Source of the DNA: an uncultured Bacteroidales bacterium
GTDB lineage: Bacteria; Bacteroidota; Bacteroidia; Bacteroidales; Muribaculaceae
Assembly (NCBI GenBank): GCA_902776435.1
Contig: CACYQB010000003.1
Location: forward strand, 88,621-152,620
DNA: 64,000 bases
Direction: 5' to 3'
Position 1 is the stretch's first letter; each line of letters begins with the position of its first letter. Shown piece by piece: positions 53,468 through 62,923 of this stretch. The position numbers and the translations under genes are program-made. Under the pieces are notes generated by a model. That model had not been told where the DNA came from. It did not search any database and saw only the letters and a program-made list of their open reading frames with translations.

Positions 53468-54031
53468 ACGGTTGTGAGGTGCGAACTTGCAACGATAGTC
53501 ACAGGAGATCTTGCCCTTCACCATATTGTTCAATTTGCTACGTATTAATTGCTTGCGGATGGGTGAAATGCGGTCAATAAAGAGCGTTTTATCCAAGTGG
53601 TCACACTCATGCTGAATCACTCGTGACAAGTAACCCTCGATATCCTGCTCATGCACCTCGAAATTCTCGTCCTGCCAGCGGACATGTATCTTTTCATGAC
53701 GATGGACGTTCTCATGAATGCCAGGCACGCTGAGGCAACCTTCCTCTCGCGAAATGGACGGAGCGTTTTCATCAACCGTTATCTCAGGATTAATCAGAAC
53801 CATACGCACATCCTTGAGTTCAGGGAAATCCTCGGCCAGCACATTCACATCAATGTAAACAATGCGCGCATTCACGCCAACTTGAGGCGCAGCAATGCCT
53901 ATGCCTTGAGTGTGATACATGGTTTCCTTCATGTTCTCAATCAGCTCTTGCAGATTGGGGTAATCCGGCGTGACAGTAGCATTCTCGGCACGCAATACGG
54001 GATGACCATAAATATAAATAGGTAAAACCAT
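53459..54031 (-). CDS. def: Peptide deformylase
   Basis: A 190-residue enzyme that removes the formyl group from nascent proteins. The three motifs are GIGIAAPQ (residues 43-50), EEGCLS (96-101, metal ligand Cys99) and HECDH (141-145, ligands His141 and His145, catalytic Glu142). The order rho-ruvX-def runs on one strand with gaps of 15-25 nt. The stop codon lies inside the T-tract of the convergent small-RNA terminator. Confidence 0.97.
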   Translation of the reverse strand: MVLPIYIYGHPVLRAENATVTPDYPNLQELIENMKETMYHTQGIGIAAPQVGVNARIVYIDVNVLAEDFPELKDVRMVLINPEITVDENAPSISREEGCLSVPGIHENVHRHEKIHVRWQDENFEVHEQDIEGYLSRVIQHECDHLDKTLFIDRISPIRKQLIRSKLNNMVKGKISCDYRCKFAPHNRKK

Positions 54032-54046
54032 AATTGAAGAAAAAAT

Positions 54047-54475
54047 TTAATGGTTAGATGGATTGAATCTACTTTGTAAATAATCATTGAGGATAATGGT
54101 GGCCGCTATGGCATCCACACGAGCCTTGTCACGACGATCAGTCTTCTTCATGCCGCCGTCAATCATTGCCTGATGGGCGATCGTGCTGGTGAAACGCTCG
54201 TCATACATCACAATGGGCATGTCGGGCAATTCCTTGCGCAATCGGTTGACAAAAGGAGTGATGTACTTCATGCTCTCGCTGGGCTCTCCGTTGAGTTGCG
54301 TGGGTTGGCCAATGATGATGCGTTCCACTTGCTCGCGCGCCATGTAATCCTTGATGAACTGCATGAGTGTATGGGTGGGTACTGTCGCCAGATTATTTGC
54401 AACAATCTGCAACGGATCGGTGACAGCCACGCCAGTGCGCTTGCGCCCGTAATCGATACCCATGATGCGCCCCAT
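54047..54475 (-). CDS. ruvX: Putative Holliday junction resolvase / pre-16S rRNA nuclease RuvX (YqgF)
   Basis: A 142-residue RNase H-fold protein from ATG 54475 (MGRIMGIDYGRKRTGVAV). The catalytic Asp lies in GIDYGRKRTGVA, the second acid in IIGQPTQLNGEPS, and the third in DERFTSTIAHQAM and KARVDAIAATIILNDYL. YqgF processes pre-16S rRNA in E. coli and is essential in many bacteria; whether it cuts DNA is still debated. It lies between rho and def. Confidence 0.93.
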   Translation of the reverse strand: MGRIMGIDYGRKRTGVAVTDPLQIVANNLATVPTHTLMQFIKDYMAREQVERIIIGQPTQLNGEPSESMKYITPFVNRLRKELPDMPIVMYDERFTSTIAHQAMIDGGMKKTDRRDKARVDAIAATIILNDYLQSRFNPSNH

Positions 54476-54498
54476 TGTCCTCAACAATCAATAAATGT

Positions 54499-56595
54499 TT
54501 AACCTTGCTGCATCGTGAGCAGGAATTCCTCATTGTCGCGTGTGCGCTCCATGCGCTCCTTGACAAACTCCATGGCCTCGACTGAGGTGCGATCACTCAA
54601 GAAACGACGTATGATCCACATCTTGTTCAACGTATCCTGAGGCAAGAGCAGGTCATCACGACGAGTGCTTGATGCCATAACGTCAACTGCAGGGAAGATA
54701 CGCTTATTAGAGAGCTTACGGTCGAGCTGCAACTCCATGTTACCTGTACCCTTGAATTCCTCAAAGATCACCTCGTCCATCTTGGATCCGGTTTCGGTTA
54801 ACGCGGTTGCAATGATGGTCAAGCTGCCACCGCCCTCGATGTTACGTGCGGCACCAAAGAAGCGTTTGGGACGCTGCAGCGCGTTGGCATCAACACCACC
54901 AGTCAAAATCTTGCCCGATGCAGGTGCAATGGTATTATAAGCGCGTGCCAAGCGGGTAATCGAGTCGAGCAGGATAACCACGTCATGACCACATTCAACC
55001 AGTCGTTTTGCTTTGCTCAATACCAAGTCAGCAATCTTGACATGGCGGTCGGCTGGTTCATCAAAGGTCGATGCGATAACCTCGGCATTCACGCTGCGAG
55101 CCATATCGGTCACCTCCTCGGGACGCTCATCAATGAGCAAGATAATCATATAGGTCTCAGGGTGGTTCTCTGAAATGGCATTGGCTATTTCCTTCAAGAG
55201 CATTGTCTTACCTGTCTTAGGCTGAGCGACGATAAGTCCACGTTGTCCCTTGCCAATGGGTGAGAACATATCTACCACGCGCTGTGACACTGTGGGATGA
55301 CGCTTGCTCACGAGATCAAACTTCTCATCTGGGAACAGGGGTACAAGATGCTCAAACGGAACGCGGTCGCGAACGTAGGCGGGTGTGCGGCCATTAATCA
55401 GGCGAATCTCGCTCAGCGGGAAATACTTCTCGCCCTCCATGGGGGGACGGATTGTGCCTTCAACGACATCACCGGTCTTGAGACCATAAGCCTTGATTTG
55501 AGACTGCTGCACATAAATGTCGTCGGGCGACGTCAAGTAGTTATAGTCACTTGAACGAAGGAAACCATAGCCTTCAGGAGCAATATCCAGCACACCCTGA
55601 GCCTCAAGAATGCCATCAAAATTGTAAGGCTGGTCCACATAAGGGTTCACCTCGGCTATCTGCTGCTGTTGCTGCTGTTTGTTTTTGCGTTTCTTATTCT
55701 TGCTCTCCTTTACAACCTTGGGTTCCTGAATGACGATTGGAGCAGCGGCGGCTTCCTCGGCTGCGCGCTTACGCTCTTCCTCGGCACGACGTTGGGCCTC
55801 TTCCCTTTCCTCTTGGGTGCGGGGCTTAAAGGTGAAACCGCTACCAGTATTGAAGAATGAATTCAATGAAACGTCTTCTCGTTCGCGAGGTTCTATCGGT
55901 TGCTGCGGTTGCTGAATTTCTGGCTCATTCTCATAATCCATCACCATCTCGGGCTCGGGTTCCATTTCAGGCTCAGGTTGAGGTTGTTCGGCTTCCATGT
56001 TGTCAAAAGGCAAGACAGGTTCAGCAGCCTGGGCTTGTTTTGACTTACGGCCACGACGACGTGCGGGTTGTTCCTTTGTCGGCTCAGTGACTTCCTGCTG
56101 AACAGGCTGGTCATTAGCAGGTTGCTCTTCTGTTACAGGGTTATTCTGACTTTCAGCCATGGATTGTTCGGCCAGGAGAGCGGCCTCACGAGCAGCCTTC
56201 TCGGCAGCCGAGGGACGGCCACGCTTACGCTTTGGCGCTTCCACTACTGGAGCCTGCTCTTCATTGTCCTGGGGCTGTTCCTGAGGTTCGGGTTGCGGCT
56301 CGGGAACCACGGGCTCTACCACTTTATTTTCTTTTTTGCTTTTGCCTTTAGTCGCTACTGCATCATCCTTGGTCACATTCGTTCCATTTGCCTTGGCGGC
56401 CGGTTGACGTATGCGTTCACGACGGCGCTTACCCGGTTCTGGGGTGTTAGCCGCTTCGTTTACCGCCTGCACATCAAGGATTTGATAAAGAAGTTCGCCA
56501 GTTTCGACAGTATCCGCTTTCTTGATACCCATCGAATGAGCTAACTCACGCAGTTGCGCTTCGCTCATTGCTTCTAATTGATCAATATTGTACAT
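54499..56595 (-). CDS. rho: Transcription termination factor Rho with large disordered insert
   Basis: A 698-residue protein; E. coli Rho has 419. Residues 1-50 are the Rho_N domain ([20 protein letters not shown]). Residues about 51-325 are low-complexity: acidic Pro/Gln/Glu stretches, and AT-hook-like basic patches (KRKRGRPSA at 122-130, RRRGRKSK near 180) and a Gln run near 310. The cold-shock RNA-binding domain follows ([14 protein letters not shown], about 341-354), then the ATPase with P-loop QPKTGKTM (458-465) and Walker [17 protein letters not shown] (539-554). In Bacteroides thetaiotaomicron a comparable insert drives Rho phase separation and is needed for gut fitness; the same is inferred here. 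A long leader precedes it. Confidence 0.96.
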   Translation of the reverse strand: MYNIDQLEAMSEAQLRELAHSMGIKKADTVETGELLYQILDVQAVNEAANTPEPGKRRRERIRQPAAKANGTNVTKDDAVATKGKSKKENKVVEPVVPEPQPEPQEQPQDNEEQAPVVEAPKRKRGRPSAAEKAAREAALLAEQSMAESQNNPVTEEQPANDQPVQQEVTEPTKEQPARRRGRKSKQAQAAEPVLPFDNMEAEQPQPEPEMEPEPEMVMDYENEPEIQQPQQPIEPREREDVSLNSFFNTGSGFTFKPRTQEEREEAQRRAEEERKRAAEEAAAAPIVIQEPKVVKESKNKKRKNKQQQQQQIAEVNPYVDQPYNFDGILEAQGVLDIAPEGYGFLRSSDYNYLTSPDDIYVQQSQIKAYGLKTGDVVEGTIRPPMEGEKYFPLSEIRLINGRTPAYVRDRVPFEHLVPLFPDEKFDLVSKRHPTVSQRVVDMFSPIGKGQRGLIVAQPKTGKTMLLKEIANAISENHPETYMIILLIDERPEEVTDMARSVNAEVIASTFDEPADRHVKIADLVLSKAKRLVECGHDVVILLDSITRLARAYNTIAPASGKILTGGVDANALQRPKRFFGAARNIEGGGSLTIIATALTETGSKMDEVIFEEFKGTGNMELQLDRKLSNKRIFPAVDVMASSTRRDDLLLPQDTLNKMWIIRRFLSDRTSVEAMEFVKERMERTRDNEEFLLTMQQG

Positions 56596-56872
56596 ATAAA
56601 AATAATGTAATTCGAGAACAGGTGTGCCAGCTACATATACGCATGGTATTCACACCTTTCAGCGCACTCTTGTACGCTATATTCTGTGTTAATGATTTAT
56701 CAATAAAATGAGTTTCAATCCTACTTATTCTCTGGTTTGTTTACTCTGACATCATTGAGAGGGAAAAAATCATCTCACTTGAGTCCAACAAAAAATTCAG
56801 GAAATTTTGGGGAGTAGTAGAATTGCTGATTTATCAAATGCAAATTGAGCACTGATTGGCTCATTTGCTCTG

Positions 56873-56904
56873 CAAAATTAGGCATTTTTTTCTACTTGAC
56901 CAAA
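56873..56904 (-). promoter_or_regulatory. Promoter of rho
   Basis: On the minus strand TTTG (56904-56901), a 20-nt spacer and TAATTTTG (56880-56873). Confidence 0.65.
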
Positions 56905-56912
56905 AAAAGACG

Positions 56913-56920
56913 TAATTTTG
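56913..56920 (+). promoter_or_regulatory. -7 box of the CCA/MGMT fusion gene
   Basis: TAATTTTG, 19 nt before the ATG. The -33 is poor (TTG with short spacing). Confidence 0.5.
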
Positions 56921-56939
56921 CAACCTAAAAAGATAAAAC

Positions 56940-58865
56940 ATGGAAATAAACCATCAAAAAATAGCCCGTCACATCAATCTTCCCGTCATGAAACTGGTTG
57001 GAGAAGTTGCTGATGAACTCGGACGCGAATGTTACGTTGTGGGCGGTTACGTCAGGGACATCTTCCTGGAACGCCCCAGCAACGACATGGACTTTGTGAC
57101 CGTCGGCAGCGGCATCGAGGTAGCAAAGGCCGTGGCACGCCACCTGGGTAAACGGGCTCATCTTGCGGTATTCCGCACCTATGGTACAGCACAGGTCAAG
57201 ACCCGCCAGTGGGAACTGGAATTTGTGGGTGCCCGCCGTGAGTCTTATCATCGCGAGAGCCGTAATCCCATTGTGGAAGACGGAACCCTCGAAGATGATC
57301 AGCGCCGCCGCGATTTCACCATCAACGCAATGGCCATCTGCCTGAACAAGGAGCGTTATGGTGAGTTGCTTGACCCATTTGACGGCATAGGAGATTTGGA
57401 ACGTCGCATCATCCGCACGCCACTCGACCCAGACATCACCTTCAGTGACGACCCGCTGAGGATGATGCGTGCAGTGCGGTTTGCCACCCAACTGAATTTT
57501 GACATTTTCCCCGAGACTTTTGAGGCCATCAGACGGAATGCGAAGCGCATCAATATCATTACCCGTGAGCGTATCGCCGAGGAACTGATGAAGATCATGC
57601 GCAGCAACCAACCCTCTCGCGGATGGATACTGCTGGAACAATGCGGTCTGCTGCCGCTCATATTTCCCGAACTGGCAGCGCTAAAGGGCGTTGAAACGGT
57701 CAATGGCCGCGGGCACAAGGATAACTTCATGCACACGCTCCAAGTGCTGGACAATGTGGCAGCAGCCAGCGATGATGTCTGGCTGCGGTGGGCTGCGGTA
57801 CTGCATGATGTGGGCAAGGCCCGCACCAAGCGTTGGGACCCGCAGCTGGGATGGACATTCCATAACCACAACTTTATCGGTGAGAAGATGGTTCCCAAGA
57901 TTTTCGCCAAGATGCGCTTGCCGCTCAATGAGCACATGAAATATGTGAAAAAACTTGTGGGACTGCACATGCGTCCTATCGCCCTTGTCGAGGACGAAGT
58001 GACAGATAGTGCTGTGCGGCGCCTGCTCTTTGATGCCGGTGACGACATTGATGACCTGATGACCTTGTGCAAGGCAGACATCACCAGCAAGAACCAGAAC
58101 AAGGTGCAGCGCTTCCGTGAGAATTTTGACTTGGTGAAGCAGAAACTGGTTGACATTGAGGAGAAAGACCGGGTACGCAATTTCCAGCCACCGGTTGACG
58201 GTCAGGAAATCATGGTAACCTTCGGTCTCGAACCCTCTCGTCCCGTTGGTTATATCAAAGATGCCATCAAGGATGCCATCCTCGACGGAGAGATCACCAA
58301 TGATTACGCTTCGGCCTACTGCCTCATGCTTCACAAAGCGCAGGAACTCGGCATTGAACCCGTTCACAAGGGGCAACTCTGCCACACCACGATAGAAACG
58401 CCTGTGGGAGAACTCCACATCGGTGCCACTGAGCAAGGAATTGTCTTCATCGGTTGGGAGAAAGACGCTATCCTCAAGATGGCCTGCAAGATGAAAGTTA
58501 AGCCCGTTGAAACCGTTACTCCCCTACTGGCCCAGTGCAGTACACAACTTAAGGAATACTTTGACGGTAAGCGTCGGGAATTCTCACTGCCCCTTCACCT
58601 CGTGGGCACCGAATTCCAAATGCAGGCATGGCGAGCGTTGCAACAAATCCCTTATGGCGAAACCATCTCCTATGGCGAACAGGCTAAACGCATCGGCAAG
58701 CCCAAGGGTTTCCGTGCCATTGCCCAGGCAAACCACAACAACCCAGTGTCTATTGTCGTTCCTTGCCACCGTGTCATCAACGCCGACGGTTCCTTAGGCG
58801 GCTACGCTTCCGGAACCGACAAGAAACAACAACTCCTTGCCCTGGAATCCCAAAACAAGGAGTGA
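56940..58865 (+). CDS. Fusion of CCA tRNA nucleotidyltransferase-type protein and O6-alkylguanine-DNA alkyltransferase
   Basis: One uninterrupted 641-codon frame. Residues 1 to about 475 are a class II polymerase-beta nucleotidyltransferase: GGYVRD (35-40), the catalytic pair Asp49/Asp51 in SNDMDFV, RRRDFTINAMA (122-132), DDPLRMMRAVRFATQL (170-185), and an HD domain with AVLHDVGKA (His289-Asp290). This is the CCA-adding/poly(A) polymerase family common in Bacteroidetes. Residues about 478-641 are a complete MGMT: GTEFQMQAWRALQQIPYGET, SYGEQAKRIGKPKG, and the active site VVPCHRVI with acceptor Cys609, then GGYASG. No stop, start or frame change lies at the junction. The protein should both mature or repair tRNA 3' ends and remove alkyl groups from DNA guanine, if both halves are active. 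Confidence 0.9.
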   Translation: MEINHQKIARHINLPVMKLVGEVADELGRECYVVGGYVRDIFLERPSNDMDFVTVGSGIEVAKAVARHLGKRAHLAVFRTYGTAQVKTRQWELEFVGARRESYHRESRNPIVEDGTLEDDQRRRDFTINAMAICLNKERYGELLDPFDGIGDLERRIIRTPLDPDITFSDDPLRMMRAVRFATQLNFDIFPETFEAIRRNAKRINIITRERIAEELMKIMRSNQPSRGWILLEQCGLLPLIFPELAALKGVETVNGRGHKDNFMHTLQVLDNVAAASDDVWLRWAAVLHDVGKARTKRWDPQLGWTFHNHNFIGEKMVPKIFAKMRLPLNEHMKYVKKLVGLHMRPIALVEDEVTDSAVRRLLFDAGDDIDDLMTLCKADITSKNQNKVQRFRENFDLVKQKLVDIEEKDRVRNFQPPVDGQEIMVTFGLEPSRPVGYIKDAIKDAILDGEITNDYASAYCLMLHKAQELGIEPVHKGQLCHTTIETPVGELHIGATEQGIVFIGWEKDAILKMACKMKVKPVETVTPLLAQCSTQLKEYFDGKRREFSLPLHLVGTEFQMQAWRALQQIPYGETISYGEQAKRIGKPKGFRAIAQANHNNPVSIVVPCHRVINADGSLGGYASGTDKKQQLLALESQNKE

Positions 58866-58895
58866 TTATATTTCAGTAATCAAAACCTATGACGC

Positions 58896-59369
58896 TCACT
58901 CAGCCGAGTTGGCTTTCGGGTCAACTCGGAATGTGACTGTGCGGTTGTAAACGTAGTTGGCAAGAGTGTAAGCGACCATGGCAAGAACCATGACAATGTT
59001 CTGGCCAGCTTTCTGCATCGGGAAGAAGGGAATAATGTCATCAGGCAGATTCTTCCAGCCGAGTCCCTCAAGCAGAATCCAGCTGACACACAGCTGCAAA
59101 GCAAGACAGATGAGGAATCCGCACACAAACAGGAACAACTCTCGCTTCACGTTATCCTTGCTCTTAAACACCCAATTGCGATTCCAGACAAAACTGTTGA
59201 TTACACCTAGCACATAGCCAGTTACATTGGAAATACCGTAGGAGAGTCCCAATTTGGTATTCAACAGATAGAAAGTCACCAGCGTGATAAGCGTATTCAA
59301 TACACCTATCACAGCATACTTGAGAAGTTGTATACCCGTTTGTCGGGCTTCGGCCTTGTCTATCTTCAT
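58896..59369 (-). CDS. GtrA family membrane protein
   Basis: A 157-residue protein with four membrane helices: LLKYAVIGVLNTLITLVTFY, GISNVTGYVLGVINSFVWNR, LFLFVCGFLICLALQLCVSW and NIVMVLAMVAYTLANYVYNR. The sequence ...VIGVLNTLIT... and SFVWNRNWVF are typical of GtrA, proposed to flip or present polyprenyl-linked sugars for surface glycan synthesis. It is convergent with the CCA/MGMT gene and monocistronic, with its own promoter. Confidence 0.9.
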   Translation of the reverse strand: MKIDKAEARQTGIQLLKYAVIGVLNTLITLVTFYLLNTKLGLSYGISNVTGYVLGVINSFVWNRNWVFKSKDNVKRELFLFVCGFLICLALQLCVSWILLEGLGWKNLPDDIIPFFPMQKAGQNIVMVLAMVAYTLANYVYNRTVTFRVDPKANSAE

Positions 59370-59388
59370 GATAACAGTTTTATCGTGG

Positions 59389-59420
59389 CAAAATTAGGTA
59401 ATTTTAACGAATTGACCAAA
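59389..59420 (-). promoter_or_regulatory. Promoter of gtrA
   Basis: On the minus strand TTTG (59420-59417), a 20-nt spacer and TAATTTTG (59396-59389), 19 nt before the ATG. Confidence 0.65.
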
Positions 59421-59460
59421 TAATTATTTAGTTTTTAACTGATATCCCCACGGTTTTCCG

Positions 59461-59991
59461 CTATAGCGGCTTGACAATGAGGCCCACATCGCTCAGGCCG
59501 GTCAAGGTGTCACTGTCCTGCATCACCTGCCACACTACCACTGAACGTGCATCGGCAGGCTTTATCCCCGTCTTGAGCGGGAAGCTATGCTGATACAAAG
59601 TGCCGAATCCCCCACCCGACCAATTTCCATACTCGTCGGCAAGTGACAGATTCATGGGCTGGCGGTTCACAGTTGAATCCTCGGCAATGATATCAACCAC
59701 CAAGGACAAATTGCTGTAAGCATAGCCATTCTCATGACGTACAGCCAGTGAAAGATCATAGGTCGCCGTGGAATCATCATACTCGGGATGGAAGGTCAAG
59801 GGCAAGGTCTGTTGCCAACCCGTTGCCGGCACATGGACAAAATGAGCATGAGCCATAACCGGCTTGCGCTGGCAGCCAGGCATAATGAGGAGAACGGCGA
59901 CAATGAACACCGTCATTGCCACCGTTAATCGCTGTCTTCTGGGTTTACCACAGTCAGTTCTTTTCGCCAGTATTTTGCTGATTTGAAGCAT
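59461..59991 (-). CDS. gldH: Gliding motility lipoprotein GldH-like
   Basis: The mature part, from the lipobox LLIMPGC onward, has HAHFVHVPATGWQQTLPLTF, YSNLSLVVDIIAEDSTVNRQ, EYGNWSGGGFGTLYQHSFPL and the ending GLSDVGLIVKPL, all typical of GldH. The start is uncertain: ATG 59991 gives a 176-residue precursor with an Arg/Lys-rich n-region and overlaps ricT by 38 nt; ATG 59916 gives 151 residues but no positive charge before the hydrophobic core. GldH is a lipoprotein of the gliding apparatus in Flavobacterium; non-gliding Bacteroidales keep it. It is last in the rny-ricT-gldH group. Confidence 0.8.
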   Translation of the reverse strand: MLQISKILAKRTDCGKPRRQRLTVAMTVFIVAVLLIMPGCQRKPVMAHAHFVHVPATGWQQTLPLTFHPEYDDSTATYDLSLAVRHENGYAYSNLSLVVDIIAEDSTVNRQPMNLSLADEYGNWSGGGFGTLYQHSFPLKTGIKPADARSVVVWQVMQDSDTLTGLSDVGLIVKPL

Positions 59992-61366
59992 TACTGTTTT
60001 GAGGAGCGTTGGGATCCTTGGGTTGACGCGGTCTGAACGTCTTGACTGGACGGGGTTGACGATCCTGACGTTGCGGTTTATCTCCACGCGGTTGCCCCTG
60101 GCCATCATACTGTTGGCGTTTGGGCTTGGGAGGACGTTGCTTGCGCTCAGGCTTACCTGATGCGCCTTCACCCTCACCCGCGGGCTGCGGTTTCTCAGCC
60201 TTGGCGTTTACATCACCCTTATTGGAGGAATCGCCGGCAGGCTTGTCGCCCGAACCCGATTTCTTTTTCTTCTTTTTCTTCTTCTTGTCAAAACGGCTGA
60301 TGCTGTCCTGTGTCAGCAGGTCGCCGAAGGGAGAAGCGCTCTTCTTGCCGTCATCCTCGGGCTTTAGGCTATCGGGCTTGATGCCATTCTTGTTCAAGGC
60401 TATAATCTCAAATGCCTCGGCAGCAGTCAAGGTCACCGTATTGGCCATCGAATTGCGTTCAGTGGAATAGATAATCTCCCGTTTCAGGGCATCGGCCTTG
60501 AAGTAGTAATATACGGCGTCCTTGGTTTCCAGATGCACATCCTTAGGCGGCAGTTGGCGTATCGCCTCGACATAGGTATTTACCTCAAAGTTAATGCAGC
60601 ACTTGAGCTTGGCACACTGGCCTGCCAGGTTCTGCGGATTGAGGGAAATGTCCTGGAAACGGGCAGCGCTGGTGGCAACGGACACGAAGCCCGACATCCA
60701 CGTGGCACAGCACAACGGCCTGCCACAGGGGCCAATGCCACCGATGCGGCCAGCCTCTTGACGTGCGCCGATCTGCTTCATCTCGACGCGTATCTTGAAC
60801 ACGTCGGCCAGCACCTTGATGAGTTGGCGGAAGTCCACACGCTCGTCGGCAATATAGTAGAATATGGCCTTGTTGCCGTCGCCCTGGTATTCGACGTCGC
60901 CGATTTTCATCTTCAGTCCCAAGTCCACAGCGATCTTGCGGGAACGTATCATCGTGTCCTCTTCGCGTGCCTTGGCCTGCTCATAGCGTTCCATGTCGGC
61001 TGGTTTGGCCTTGCGGAACACCCTCAGTATCTCGGCATCCTTGCGCAGGTTGACACGTTTCATCTGGTTCTTGACCAGTCGACCCGTGAGGCCCACACGC
61101 CCGATGTCGTGACCTGGATTGGCCTCAACAGCTACCCAGTCGCCCCGTTTCAGCGGGATGTTGGTGCTGTTGCGGTAGAATCCGCGGCGAGTGTTCTTGA
61201 AGAGCACCTCGACAATATCGAAATTGTTGTCGGGAATGTCATCAAGCCAGTTGGTACTCACCAGGTTACATCTGCCGATGTCGGTAGCGCAGCAACCCTG
61301 CGAACAGTTCACACAGGTTTCAGCGCCTTCGGTCAGATTCACTTGTCTGTTCTGATTCTCGTCCAT
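59954..61366 (-). CDS. ricT: RicT-like PSP1-domain protein (YaaT), RNase Y specificity factor, with long basic tail
   Basis: A 470-residue protein from ATG 61366 (MDENQNRQVNLTEGAE); a GTG four codons upstream is possible. The cysteine-rich N terminus CVNCSQGCCATDIGRC and the PSP1 core (RIGGIGPCGRPLCCATWM and QCAKLKCCINFE) carry the Cys that bind [4Fe-4S] clusters in the B. subtilis Ric (Y) complex. There RicT acts with RicA and RicF to direct RNase Y. Here the gene directly follows rny, which supports that role. The C-terminal about 135 residues are disordered: a run of nine Lys, then Pro/Arg/Gln/Gly-rich sequence. RicA and RicF are not in the window. Confidence 0.88.
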   Translation of the reverse strand: MDENQNRQVNLTEGAETCVNCSQGCCATDIGRCNLVSTNWLDDIPDNNFDIVEVLFKNTRRGFYRNSTNIPLKRGDWVAVEANPGHDIGRVGLTGRLVKNQMKRVNLRKDAEILRVFRKAKPADMERYEQAKAREEDTMIRSRKIAVDLGLKMKIGDVEYQGDGNKAIFYYIADERVDFRQLIKVLADVFKIRVEMKQIGARQEAGRIGGIGPCGRPLCCATWMSGFVSVATSAARFQDISLNPQNLAGQCAKLKCCINFEVNTYVEAIRQLPPKDVHLETKDAVYYYFKADALKREIIYSTERNSMANTVTLTAAEAFEIIALNKNGIKPDSLKPEDDGKKSASPFGDLLTQDSISRFDKKKKKKKKKSGSGDKPAGDSSNKGDVNAKAEKPQPAGEGEGASGKPERKQRPPKPKRQQYDGQGQPRGDKPQRQDRQPRPVKTFRPRQPKDPNAPQNSNASNQQNTGEKN

Positions 61367-61381
61367 CGTGGTACGCACACA

Positions 61382-62923
61382 TTATTTAGCGTAGCTCACG
61401 GCACGCGTCTCGCGGATGACGGTGATGCGCACCTGTCCGGGATAAGTCATCTCGTCCTGAATCTTCTGAGCAATCTCGTTGGACAACTTCTCGGTCTCCT
61501 CGTCACTGATCTTATCAGCACCGACAATCACGCGCAACTCGCGGCCAGCCTGGATAGCATAAGTCTTTACCACGCCAGGATAGGACAATGCCAAGTGCTC
61601 GAGGTCGTTAAGGCGCTTGATATAGGCCTCGACAATCTCACGGCGGGCACCAGGACGGGCACCGCTGATGGCATCACACACTTGCACGATGGGAGCATAC
61701 AGGCTCGTTGCCTCTTCTTCGTCGTGGTGGGCACCGATGGCGTTGCAGATGTCGGCTTTCTCCTTAAACTTCTCGGCCAACTTCATACCCAACTGTGCAT
61801 GCGGCAGTTCGGGCTCATCATCAGGCACCTTGCCGATGTCGTGCAACAAGCCGGCACGGCGGGCCTTCTTGGGATTCAAGCCCAGCTCGCTTGCCATGAT
61901 GGCACACAGGTTAGCGGTCTCGCGCGAATGCTGCAGCAGGTTCTGACCATAGCTCGAACGATATTTCATCTTACCGATAAGGCGGATGAGTTCGGGATGC
62001 AAGCCGTGGATACCCATGTCAATCGCAGTGCGCTTGCCGGTTTCAATCACCTCTTCCTCGACCTGGCGGCGAACCTTGGCAACGACCTCCTCGATGCGGG
62101 CGGGATGGATACGGCCGTCGCTCACCAACTGGTGCAGCGCCAGGCGTGCGATCTCACGGCGCACAGGGTCAAAGCCCGAGAGAACAATAGCCTCGGGGGT
62201 ATCGTCAACCACGATTTCAACGCCCGTTGCAGCCTCAAGGGCACGGATATTGCGGCCCTCGCGACCGATGATGCGACCCTTGATTTCATCGTTGTCAATG
62301 TGGAACACGGTCACCGCATTCTCGACAGCGGTCTCGGTTGCCACACGCTGTATGGTCTCGATAATGATGCGCTTTGCCTCCTTGTTGGCGGTCATCTTGG
62401 CGTCATCCATGATGTCATTGATATAGCTGGCCGCATTGGTCTTGGCCTCGTCCTTCAGCGACTCGATGAGCTTCTCCTTAGCCTCCTCGGCCGACAGACC
62501 GCTGACGTGCTCGAGCGTGTCACGCACGCTTTTCTCCAGCTTGTCAACCTCTTTCTTGCGCTCATCGAGAAGCGCCATCTGGTTGTCCACGTTCTGCTTG
62601 AGGTTCTCCACCTCATTGCTGCGGCGCTTGAGTTCGCCCTGCTGCTGATTGAGCGTCATTTCACGCTGTTTGAGCTTAGCCTCGGTGGTCTGCACCTTCG
62701 TCAAGCGAGCGTTAGCCTCTTTCTCGGCCTCACTCTTGATGGACAGGCCAGCCTCCTTGCCTTTCAACACCTCGTTATTCTTGAGGACCTCGGCTTCAAG
62801 ACGGGCCTTCTCAATGATTTCGTTGGCTTGCGACTTGGCATTCTTGCGAGACAAGTACAACGCCAGTCCACAGCCAATTGCCATCGCCAGGATGGCTACG
62901 ATAACAGTTATTATTATATTCAT
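61382..62923 (-). CDS. rny: Ribonuclease Y
   Basis: A 513-residue endoribonuclease that initiates mRNA decay at the membrane. An N-terminal transmembrane helix ([20 protein letters not shown]) is followed by a long coiled coil (residues about 28-200), a KH domain ([21 protein letters not shown]), and an HD domain with [20 protein letters not shown] and [20 protein letters not shown]. Length is normal. Upstream are zapA and a coiled-coil gene; downstream, ricT starts 15 nt after the stop. Confidence 0.97.
   Translation of the reverse strand: MNIIITVIVAILAMAIGCGLALYLSRKNAKSQANEIIEKARLEAEVLKNNEVLKGKEAGLSIKSEAEKEANARLTKVQTTEAKLKQREMTLNQQQGELKRRSNEVENLKQNVDNQMALLDERKKEVDKLEKSVRDTLEHVSGLSAEEAKEKLIESLKDEAKTNAASYINDIMDDAKMTANKEAKRIIIETIQRVATETAVENAVTVFHIDNDEIKGRIIGREGRNIRALEAATGVEIVVDDTPEAIVLSGFDPVRREIARLALHQLVSDGRIHPARIEEVVAKVRRQVEEEVIETGKRTAIDMGIHGLHPELIRLIGKMKYRSSYGQNLLQHSRETANLCAIMASELGLNPKKARRAGLLHDIGKVPDDEPELPHAQLGMKLAEKFKEKADICNAIGAHHDEEEATSLYAPIVQVCDAISGARPGARREIVEAYIKRLNDLEHLALSYPGVVKTYAIQAGRELRVIVGADKISDEETEKLSNEIAQKIQDEMTYPGQVRITVIRETRAVSYAK

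Larger units (their letters stand above)
56596..56939. other. Divergent region with the long leader of rho
   Basis: 344 bases without a gene. The predicted minus-strand start is near 56868, so the rho mRNA has a leader of about 270 nt. In it, GCAAATGAGC and GCTCAATTTGC form a hairpin near 56836-56866, and AGGTGTG/CACACCT enclose another near 56621-56657. The right 60 bases carry the two divergent promoters. Confidence 0.6.
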
